Below are positions 22,126 to 32,200 of a DNA stretch of 64,000 nt, one piece after another. The stretch spans positions 227,112,641 through 227,176,640 of the forward strand of contig CM040126.1 in assembly GCA_022559845.1 (NCBI GenBank), read 5' to 3'. This stretch comes from Amorphophallus konjac (lineage: Eukaryota; Streptophyta; Magnoliopsida; Alismatales; Araceae). Below the pieces are notes generated by a model. The model did no database searches. It saw only the letters and a list, made by a program, of their open reading frames with translations, and was not told the origin of the DNA. Every line of letters starts with the position of its first letter. The stretch's first letter is position 1. Position numbers and translations under genes: made by a program.

Positions 22126-23076
22126 TCAGACACTAAGCATTGGAAATCTTTCCAAGATTCTGAATGAAACAACTCTGAGTGGTTCCAAGGAAACAATCGA
22201 TTTATTAGATAAAAGGAGGTTAAACTAAGTAATAAAGGGTGTGCGCGTGGGCACGACAGGGAAAGACCATTGGAGAGCGATTACCAGCCAATGTGGACGT
22301 GCTGCAACCAAGGTAAATTTTGCAGAAAAGTAAAGAGAATTGGGATAAAGATCCAACAAAAGGAACACTTTCAAGGAATCAGCCTGAATGGCTTCAAATA
22401 GAACGAAGTACTTGATTTAAAGTGGAATATCTCATGTCAATTCAATCGAGAGCGAGTGAACTTCATTATTGCCATAATATGAAGATTTTCAGCATGAAAC
22501 TCAAAGTCCTACATGATGCATGATGGGCTAAAAGAAAAGGTTAAAACAAATTAAAAAAATAAAAAATAATCAAGGATAATATTGCCAAGCTGTTTAGGTC
22601 TGGTCAAGAATCCATATTTCTGAGCTAACACTAAGCCGAAGCCCGTTTGTCCACGTATCAACTTAGAAAGTGGAACCATCGTCCCAAACTTTTAACAGCT
22701 CGACGGCCTATCCGTGTGATCAAGATTCTCCTGAAATCGTCATCGTTTTTGATGAAGGGGAACTCAAATTTCAGGTTCATCAGAACCACAAGGTCCTTGA
22801 CATAATATAATAGCGTAGATATCATATAGTAACAATGCTTACAAGAAACAGATACAAGGTGGCAAGATGTTGCTCCTATGAGTGATCCAAACGCCTCGAA
22901 TCCTGCAAACTTCTGCACTTTAAACTTATTAGCCTTTTCCCATCAATTCAGAACATGACATGATCATAAGTGCTTAATCATAGACAATTTCATCAAAATA
23001 ATAGCACTTAGGTTCATTAAAGCGTCAAAGCATGAAGAGGTCAAAATTCGTAATCCAATAAAACACGCCTAAGAAT
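22126..23076. other. Untranslated internal region of element D, up to scaffold gap
   Basis: No gene seen. Similar to 18827-19700 of element C. The expected antisense gene start would lie inside or beyond the gap. A further ACGCCT half-unit is cut by the gap at about 23064. Confidence 0.55.
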
Positions 23077-23176
23077 NNNNNNNNNNNNNNNNNNNNNNNN
23101 NNNNNNNNNNNNNNNNNNNNNNNNNNNNNNNNNNNNNNNNNNNNNNNNNNNNNNNNNNNNNNNNNNNNNNNNNNNN
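23077..23176. other. Assembly gap (100 N)
   Basis: Exactly 100 N, the usual placeholder for a gap of unknown size. The order and orientation of the two sides are therefore not proven by sequence. Confidence 0.99.
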
Positions 23177-25342
23177 GAGACTAGTCAGAACTGAAGAGAA
23201 ATATACTTATATTAAGAAGATCTATCTGGCGCTGGTCTTCGGAGTTAAAAAGCTCTGACACTATATGTTGTCGCATGAAATCAGCTTGGTATCTAAAGAG
23301 GATCCCCTGAAGTACATTATGTCTCAACTGGCACTCAAAGGCCGCCTGGGCAAATGGGCGGTAATCCTTATGGAGTTTGATATCTCCTACGTGCCGCGCA
23401 AGGCCGTCAAGGGCCAAGCTATTGCAGACTTCTTCGCTGAGCACCCAGTGCCCAGGGATTGCCCGTTGGAGCCGGAGCTTCCTGAAGATGAAACCCTAGA
23501 AGCCGTGCAAGTACAGCCCTCCTTATGGCAACTATACTTTGATGGCGCTTCCAGAACTGAAACCTCTGCCACCGGGTCAGCCAGGGTCAGAGCAGGAGTA
23601 GGCATAGTCTTGAAATCCCCAGAAGGAGAAGTGGTGCATACATCCTGTTCCATAAACAAGCAATGCACAAACAATGAAGCGGAATATGAAGCCCTGATAA
23701 TCGGGTTGCAAATTGCTCTGTCCATGGAAATTCAGATGCTGGAAGCATTCGGAGACTCCATGCTAGTTATAAAACAGCTAGAAGGAGAGTTCGATGTACA
23801 AAAGCAAGAGCTCCTCCCCTATCACCAGTTGGCAACTCGCTTGATGTCAAAATTTTACTTCATCAGCATTAAGCACATCAATCGAGGCCGGAATGCTCAG
23901 GCGGATGCCCTCGCTAAGCTGGCCAGTTCATTGGCGGTCCCGCCAGACACAAGCCTGAATATAACAGTGATCAACTGCCGACAGGTCCCCAGCGTGACAG
24001 AGGTCCTGACCGACGAACAAGAGATGGAAGTAGCAGTCATCGAAGGGGGTCAGCAGCCCGATTGGCGAGAGCATCTCCTACGCTGGTTTCAGCACCAGCA
24101 ACTTCCAAAAGAAAAGGAACATAGAATGAAACTCTTGAGGATCAAGGATTCTTACGAGATGAGAAGCGGGACCTTGTTCCGAATTATGGCAGATGCCCGA
24201 AGGAAAGTCCTACTCCGTTGCTTGTCTTCAGCAGAAGCAGGACAGGTGATGCAAGAGGTCCATGCAGGATCAGCTGGAGCACACCAGGCTGGCCCGAAAA
24301 TGAAAATTGAGATAAAGAAACTGGGTTACTATTGGCCCACTATATTTGACGATTGCTGCAGGTTTGCCAAAGCTTGTCATAAGTGTCAAGAACATGCTAA
24401 TGTGGCAAGGAGACCTCCAGTGCCATTGCATCCCACCCTACCAAGCTGGCCGTTTGCTCAGTGGGGCACGACGTAGTAGGGCCGCTACCAGCATCTACAT
24501 CAGGGTGCAGATACATCTTAGCAGCTACGGACTACTTCTCCAGATGGGCGGAGGCAGTAGCACTAAGAGATGTGACGGGAGAACTAGTTGCAAGATTCTT
24601 CCGGCAGAATGTAATATTTTGGTTTGGGATCCCCAACCGAATCATCTCTGATAATGGCAGTCACTTTAGGAACCAGAAGGTTTATCGGCTGGCCGACAAA
24701 TATAAAATCGACTGGAGGACATCATCCTCCTACAACCCTTAAGCCAATGGACTCGCAGAAGCCTTTAACAAGACACTGTGCACGCTGCTGGCAAAGACTG
24801 TTAAGTCTAATAAAAAAGATTGGGAAGAAAGGATGTACGAAGCACTTTGGGCCTATCGTACTATCTACAAGACCCCAACCGGCTGTTAACCTTTCTCCCT
24901 CGTCTACGGGTCAGAAGCTGTGGTGCCAATTGAACTCGAAGTTCCTTCATTGCGAGTTGCCATCCAGCACGGACTAGTCAATGGTGAGCAGACCAATGCA
25001 GAAAGAAGATTGGAAGAGCTCGTTGAGCTCGAAGGAAAATGCCTCCGGGCGCAGCAAAACATCCAGCTCTACCAAGCTCGCATGGCCCGTGCTTTTGACA
25101 AGCTAGTCAAGGGTCGAGAATTCAAGAAAGGAGACTTGGTAATGGTCAAAAGAAAAGAAGTGATGGCCTCCAGCCCCAAAGGGAAGCTGGTCGAAAACTG
25201 GGTCGGGCCGTATATAGTCCGCCGAGTATATGAAGGGGGTGCCTACGTCCTTGTAGACCACAAAGGAGTCATTCAGTTCTCTCCCCTCAACATAAAACAC
25301 ATTAAGCTGTATCATGCAGCGCAGCCGACATGTCCCGAGTGA
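23177..25342 (+). pseudogene. Tat element B pol: RNase H, second RNase H, integrase
   Basis: Enters from the gap in the Ty3-type RNase H (EEKYTYIKKIYLALVFGVKKL, then LVSKEDPLKYIMSQ and KGQAIADFFAEHP). The archaeal-type RNase H follows at about 23524-23930 with all acidic positions visible (LYFDGAS, NNEAEYEAL, FGDSML, QADALAKLAS). Next are the HHCC finger (HAGSAGAHQAG..., CHKCQ), integrase core (ATDYFSRWAEA, ISDNGSHF, then an EAFNKT stretch) and GPY module (NWVGPYIVRRVY). It ends at 25342 with IKHIKLYH. Breaks: a stop in the first RNase H (about 23256), a frameshift near 24470, a TAA after SSYNP (about 24741) and a TAA after PTGC (about 24888). It is better preserved than element A. RT, protease and gag are missing at the gap. 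Confidence 0.85.
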
Positions 25343-25351
25343 TCGGTCGAA

Positions 25352-26930
25352 GCTACTCCTCTCTTTGGTTTAGCGGCACTCCACCCTAACCGAGCTACCT
25401 TTTTCTTGGTTTAGTGGCACTCCGCCCTAACCGAGCTACCTTTTTTGGTTTAGTGGCACTCCGCCCTAACCGAGCTACCTTTTCCTTGGTTTGTGGCACT
25501 CCGCCCTAACCCAGCTACCCTTCTTTGGTTGGTGGCGTTCTGTCCTAATCAAGCTACATTTTCCTTGGTTTAGTGCCACTCCGCCCTAACCGAGCTACCT
25601 TTTTCTTGGTTTAGTGGCACTCCGCCCTAACCGAGCTACCTTTTCCTTGGTTTGTGACACTCCGCCCTAACCCAACTACCCTTCCTTGGTTGGTGGCGTT
25701 CTGTCCTAATCAAGCTACCTTTTCCTTGGTTTAGTGGCACACTGCCCTAACCGAGCTACCTTTTTCTTGGTTTAGTGGCACTCCACCCTAACCGAGCTAC
25801 CTTTTCCTTGGTTTGTGGCACTCCGCCCTAACCCAGCTACCCTTCCTTGGTTGGTGGCATTCTGTCCTAATCAAGCTTCCTTTTCCTTGGTTTAGTGACA
25901 CTCCGCCCTAACCGAGTTCCCTTTTTCTTGGTTTAGTGGCACTCCGCCCTAACCGAGCTACCTTTTCCTTGGTTTGTGGCACTCCGCCCTAACCCAGCTA
26001 CCCTTCCTTGGTTGGTGGTGTCCTGTCTTAATCAAGCTACCTTTTCCTTGGTTTAGTGGCACTCTGCCCTAACCGAGCTACTTTTTTCTTGGTTTAGTGG
26101 CACTCCGCCCTAACCAAGCTACCCCCTCCTTGGTTTAGTGGCACTCCACCCTAACCCAGCTACCCTTCCTTGGTTGGTGGCGTTCTGTCCTAATCAAGCT
26201 ACCCTTTCCCTTGGTTAGTGGCATTTCACCCTAGTCAAGCTACCTCTCCTTGGTTTAGTGGCACTCCGCCCTAACCAAGCTACCTTCTCCTTGGTTTAGT
26301 GTCACTCAACCCTAACCGCGCTAACTTTTTCTTGATTTAGTGGCACTCCGCCCTAATCAAGCTACTTTCTCCTCGGTCAGCGGCATTCCGCCCTAATCGA
26401 GCTACCTCTCCTTGGTTAGCGGCATTCTGCCCTAATCAAGCTACCCTCTCCTTGGTTTAGTGGCACTCCGCCCGAACCCAGCTACCCTTCCTTGGTTGGT
26501 GGCGTTCTGTCCTAATCAAGCTACCCTTTCCCTTGGTTAGTGGCATTTCACCCTAGTCAAGCTACCTCTCCTTAGTTTAGTGGCACTCCGCCCTAACCAA
26601 GCTACCTTCTCCATGGTTTAGTGGCACTCCGCCCTAACCGCGCTACCTTTTTCTTGGTTTAGTGGCACTCCGCCCTAATCGAGCTACTTTCTCCTCGGTC
26701 AGCGGCATTCTGCCCTAATCGAGCTACCTCTCCTTGGTTAGCGGCATTCCGCCCTAATCAAGCTACCCTCTCCTTGGTTAGTGGCATTCCGCCCAAATCA
26801 AGCTACCTCCCCTCGGTTCGGTCGCATTCTGCCCTAATCGAGCTACCTTCTCCTTGGTTAATGGCACTTTGCCTTAGCCGAGCTACCCTTCCTTGGTTAG
26901 TGGCATTCTGCCTTGACCAAGCTCCCGAAA
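25352..26930. repeat. Tandem array of ~40-bp monomers with 161-bp higher-order period
   Basis: About 38 copies of a monomer like CTTGGTTTAGTGGCACTCC followed by GCCCTAACCGAGCTACC. Variants differ (CTAACCCAG; TTGGTGGCGTTCTGTCC). The variant GGTGGC starts at 25531, 25692, 25853, 26014 and 26176, so four monomers form a unit of 161 bp. It appears again at 26498, two periods later. It directly follows the integrase stop. Arrays in the 3' untranslated region are known from Tat/Ogre elements. Confidence 0.95.
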
Positions 26931-28230
26931 GAATACAGCACGATGTTGCCGTTACAGGCCTTACGCCCGAATCGGCGAGAGATCACTCCTTTGCGTTAGC
27001 ATTCAGCCCTTGCTAACGAATGAACTGTTCTGCTCGGCACAAGGTCTGGTGCTCCAGCCGACAGCCATCTACTATCAACCAGGGTTCGAACGTCGCACTT
27101 CGACCTGCCACCCTATACATATCAATAAAAAAAAAGGGAAAAGAAAATGGGGTTAAAAATAGAGATACCCCGCCAGACTTGCTCCTATATTAGGACAAGT
27201 GCAAAAATGGCTATAACCCAGCTGTGGCGAAAACCCGAAAGGGCGTCGCAGGCAAAATCGGGTACCCCGCCACGTGAAAACCTGAAAGGGCGCGTGGGCA
27301 AAAGCAAGAGGGGCTGGCTTCGGCGAAAACCCGAAAGGGCGCTTAAGTCAGTAAAGTGGTAATTTCCAAATTCCCCTTCTGTTCGCCACCTGATGAAACT
27401 CCACAAGGGACAACCCTCAAAAGTCCCACCGGAAATCCTTGAATAAACCCATGTTCGACCCTCATCATCATCGGCGAGATCGGGCGATCTCTACCCTTCA
27501 CTTGGACCTTACGTCCCTATTGATAATCCCATCTTTGCTTCGGCATGTGGCCCATGCTGATGAATAAGCCCATGGTCGACCATCGTCATCATCGGCGAGA
27601 TCGGTCAATCCCTACCCCAAAGCTTGGACCTTCCGTCCTTGCTAATGAACACACCTTTGTTTCGGCGATAACCTATGCTGGTTAATAAACATGTGTTTGA
27701 CCCTCGTCATCATCGGCGAGATCGGTCGATCTTTACCCCTAACTCGAATCTTACATCCTTGTTAATAGACCATATCCTTTGCTTCGACATCTAGCCGGTG
27801 TCAACGAACCGAAGCCGGGTTCAATCCTTGTCATCATCGACAAGGTCTGTCAACATTTTCACGATCCAGTTCTTCTGTATCCTATACAAATAAAAAAAAG
27901 AAGAAAAGAAAATGGGGTTAAAAAATAGAGATACCCCGCCAGACTTGTTCCTATATCAGGACAAGTGCAAAATGGCTATAACCCAGCTGTGGCGAAAACC
28001 CGAAAGGGCGTCGCAGGCAAAATCGGGTACCCCGCCGCGTGAAAACCCGAAAGGGCGCGCGGGCAAAAGCAAGAGGGGGCTGGCCTCGGTGAAAACCCGA
28101 AAGGGCGCTTAGGTTAGTAATATGAATAAAAAAAATGAATGATAAATAGTGATGAACCATCCTCCGTCCGGAAGGCCATTTACAAGGTCGAGGCGGAGTC
28201 TTCATCCGATATCCCACTTACATACATCTA
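26931..28230. repeat. Spacer with 765-bp duplication and ~120-bp repeats
   Basis: A block of about 230 bp (27130-27362) recurs at 27893-28112, 765 bp later, almost unchanged (GGGGTTAAAAA..., GCTATAACCCAGCTGTGGCG). Each copy holds three GAAAACCCGAAAGGGCG motifs. Between the copies lie four units of about 120 bp marked by TCATCATCGGCGAGATCGG or a decayed form (about 27463, 27588, 27708, 27828). No gene is credible here. Confidence 0.8.
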
Positions 28231-28231
28231 T

Positions 28232-28892
28232 TGTCCACCCTTTTCGACCCTTGTCACCATCGGCAAGATCGGTCGCTACCCTTTCCGGTTTTTGTCACCA
28301 TCGACAATACCGTCTACCCTTTTCGACCCTTGTCACCATCGGTAAGATCGGTCGCTACCCTTTCCAGTTTTTGTCACCATCGGCAATACCGTCTACCCTT
28401 TTCGACCCTTGTCACCATCGGTAAGATCGGTCGCTACCCTTTTCGGTTTTTGTCACCATCGGCAATACCATCTACCCTTCCCGGTCCTTGTCACCATCGA
28501 CCAGACCGTTTACCCTTTTCGACCCTTGTCACCATCGGCAAGATCGGTCGCTACCCTTTTCAGTTTTTGTCACCATCGGCAATACCGTCTACCCTTCCCG
28601 GTCCTTGTCACCATCGACGAGACCGTCTACCCTTTTCGACCCTTGTCACCATCGGCAAGATCGGTCGCTACCCTTTTCGGTTTTTGTCACCATCGACAAG
28701 ACCGTCTACCCTTTTCGACCCTTGTCACCATCGGCAAGATCGGTCGCTACCCTATTCGGTTTTTGTCACCATCGACAATACCGTCTACCCTTTTCGACCC
28801 TTGTCACCATCGGCAAGATCGGTCGCTACCCTTTCTGGTTTTTGTCACCATCGGCAATACCGTCTACCATTTTCGACCCTTGTCACCATCGA
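28232..28892. repeat. Tandem array, 79-bp dimer of 41+38 bp
   Basis: About 17 monomers, each with GTCACCATCG. Two types alternate: one of 41 bp (CCCTTTTCGACCCTTGTCACC...GGTCGCTA) and one of 38 bp (CCCTTTCCGGTTTTTGTCACC...CCGTCTA). A third type (CCCTTCCCGGTCCTTGTCACC) is inserted twice. Long open frames cross the array in several frames because its period and composition avoid stops. These are not genes. Confidence 0.95.
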
Positions 28893-29260
28893 CAAGGTTG
28901 GTCAACATCTCCCCCAATCAGGGTCAATAGTGGAATTACCACAAGCAACCAGCAGTCACGATTTCGACGCCTCTTGTCAACAAGACCTACATCTGCACCA
29001 ACCTGGCAGCCTCTGGAACCCCGTCCCGCGGTGGAGCGAGGCCCCCATCCTTTCTTTGAAAGGGTGGACGCTCTCCTGCGACACGGACACGAAGGTACTT
29101 CCGAGCAGGTCGCCAGAATTGCCACGAGACACTACAGAATGTGAGTGTGAACGTGGACACCAAAAAATATATAGTGAAGGAGACTTCTATTCCATTACAA
29201 AAAGGGGAAGTGAATACAAAAGGAGCCCATCTGAGGGGAGAGATTACAAAGGCGGATCAG
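28893..29260. other. Spacer before the antisense gene of Tat B
   Basis: No gene seen beyond the 3' end of the antisense gene on minus. It probably contains its 3' untranslated region. Confidence 0.4.
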
Positions 29261-32200
29261 TTAAGATCGCCTGAAAATATCTGCAAAGTCAATAAGCCCA
29301 ACATGAGGAGCCGCCCCCAGTTCGTGGAGCTGCATTTCCTCTTCCTGAACCCGAGTCACCTTAGTCTCCAAAGACGCAACTCGGCCCTCCAGCAAAGAAG
29401 TTCTCTCGATGCCTTGGATTTCCGCAGCCTCCAGCCGCGGTATCTCAGCCTCTACGGTAGCCAATTCAGCACAGAGGTCTTCCCGTCGGCCACGTAGAAT
29501 ATGTGCCTGGGTTGCGGAAGCCTCAACCTGAGCCCTGCTCTCCTGAAGATCAGAGGTCAGAGACGTCAGCTCCGCCTGACAGTCAGCTTTCTACAGCTTG
29601 AGGGCCGCCAGCCGGTCGCCCATCATCTTCTCAAGAAAATCCCGGCGGTTCACAAATTTCAGCAAGAAAAGCACCCGCTGGGCCCAGATGTCTAAAGGGC
29701 AGCCTAATGCCTGCAGTCCGATCGTCAGTCGCACAGCTACCTCCTTCAACTGGGAGTAAGATAGTGTCGGCTGAGATTCAACAACCTGACGCAACATCTC
29801 TAGATGGTGCCAAACAAATTCCTCTGATAAGGTAATGCCCAGGGAAGCTGCCAGAGGCACCTCGAAAGTCACTTTCCCGTCTATAGAAGCCCATAAGCCG
29901 GTATCCGGCTCGGAAGAGGAAGATGGAACGGCCACCAAAGCCGAAGAAGCAGATACCACGGCAGCATGTTCCTGCTCCGTCAGACTCCTGTCAGGGCTTC
30001 CTTCCACAGAGCCTAGGAGGGACGGAGGTTCTAACTCTGTCTCCGGCACAACTGGAGTTGCAGAATCAGGCGCGATCGTCATTATGGCCGCCGATACAAA
30101 AGCAGACCCCCTTTGCAGGTTGGCCTCAGTCCTCAATTCCGTCATCGACGCCAGAGCGAGACTCTCTCCCGACTGGCTCGGCTCCTAGGGTAATCCCCCA
30201 GCAGCCGCATGTATCCTCACCGGCACGGGGTGGAGTAGGGTGATTGTCCCTGAAGGAGATGCGGTGGCCAGCGGTAGCACATCCGAGGCCTCTGATGAAA
30301 CCACAGCAGTACCAGAAGTCGATGCCGAGGAATGAATAGCGGCTTCGGGTTCCTGGAATGAAAATTCATGTAAACACCAAGGTGGCAAAAAAAAAAAGAG
30401 GGGGATATGCGGCTTTGTAAAGGGGCGGACAGGATTTACTATGATGACATTATCCATCTCTTCAAGCCCCTGAATAGAAGATTCCAACCCTGCAGATGAA
30501 GCAGCAAAAGGAGGGGTTATCTCCACCTCCACGTCCAATCCAGCAAAATCCTCCTGCAACACTCCCTCGGATGATACCCTCGGCAGCCTCGGAGGACTGA
30601 AAATCAAAGCATCGCTTGACAGTGTGAAGGGAGCCGTTGCCCCTTTGCTGTCTGCTGCAGACACTTGTTCATCACCTTCTGAAGAATGATGGTCAATCTC
30701 TTCGTCAGAAGGGGTGGCAGAGCTACTCGAAGAAATATCTATGCTGATCTCGGGTTGGCCCGCCTCCTCCGTCGCCTGACGGGACGCTGAGCGGGTGAGC
30801 ACACGCCGCAATGGGATAGCACCCTTCTTCAGCACAGTCTTATGTCCCGCGGGCTGTGAAGGAGCTTCCACAACAGGCACCTTAACCGCCGTGCTGACCA
30901 CTCCTGCCATCACAACAAAACAAGTGCATAAGGCAGGACGGAAAGCTCAATAAAAATGGGAGTCTAAAGGGCTATAGTTGTTCGGCTCACCCTCAGCCTC
31001 GCCGGCAGGCGTAGGAGAAGGAAGTCTGACATCCTCCTCAACAGCGAGGAGACTCTTCCCTGCTGCTCCAGCTATCTCAGTCGCCCCTGCTGTGGCTGTG
31101 ACGGAAGGCCCTATCTCTCCTGCTTCCAGGAAGGATTCCTCAACACCCGTGGTGTCAACCACTCCGGGAGCTGAAGTTATACAAAGAAGACGTCAGAAGA
31201 ATGAAAATGTCGTGAAAAGAGCATTCCTTTAGAACCGCAAAGGGATAATGATGTCACCTTCATCTGCTTGCTGGCTGACCTCTTTCTGAGCAGCAAACTG
31301 CTCGAATGATGGCACCTCGGGCAGGGGAGTCTTAGCCGCGTCAGTCGAAGGCCGCTTTGAAGAAGTCTTCCGAGCTTTCTTTGCTCGGCTTATTGCAATC
31401 TTCATCGCGGAGGCCGCTCTCTTCTTGCCAGGCGGCAGTGGAGTAGTAGTCGGCGCTGGTGCAGGAACCTCAAAATATTCGGTTTCTGCCCCTGAGAGAT
31501 AATTTTTCTATAAAGTCCCTGCTGCTTGATGTCCGGATGGTCTGTCAAATGAAGCACATGCCATTATGAAGGAGCTGAGCAACAAACTAATCTACATGTC
31601 AACGGAGGAGCACTTACCTGCCCGGCCCTTGTAAAAGATGAGAGTGGCCAATACTGATAAGCCACCTCCTTACTTCGGGAGGCAGCCTCCCGAACAAGCC
31701 AGCATATGTCACCGATCTTTTTGCACCTGTCAACCAGGTCGGCCAAGTCCGCATGCCCGTGGGAAGCTATACAATGATATAAGCCGAGGTGGTCAAAGCC
31801 CCAGACATCGGCATAATGAAAAGATACGAATAGAGGCTTGTCCAGAACACTAGCTACGGGACTCTCAAGGGTTAGTCCATGGATGCTCATCAGGACAAAC
31901 AGCCAAGACGTATGTTGATAATATGTCGGGGTTCTGTCCTCTCTATTAACAAACGCCCGACACGGGCAAAAGCGATCCACTTCGCACTTCCATGAAACTG
32001 CTTTGGAGAGCGGCTCCTCGATAGGGAACGGGTACTGCTGAAGCTCCAGGCGTGAACCACCAATCTGGCATAGATGTTCTAAATTCTGCGTGAAAGCATC
32101 TTCACTTATGTCAGCAAGCACGGTATCAGTGGTTCGGTTACTCCCTCCTTGATGGCTTTTCTGCTCGCTATATATGCCTCTGCCTCCTTCGGGTGGTGGG

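Noticed and set aside
25352..28892. CRISPR-like arrays
   Set aside because: Repeats are contiguous without unique spacers, vary gradually and lie in a plant retrotransposon 3' UTR; no cas genes.
28231..29274. Long + strand open frame (347 residues, repeating Pro/Phe/His-rich units)
   Set aside because: It is a translation of the 79-bp tandem array; all three frames are open because the repeat avoids stops. The same DNA carries no domain.
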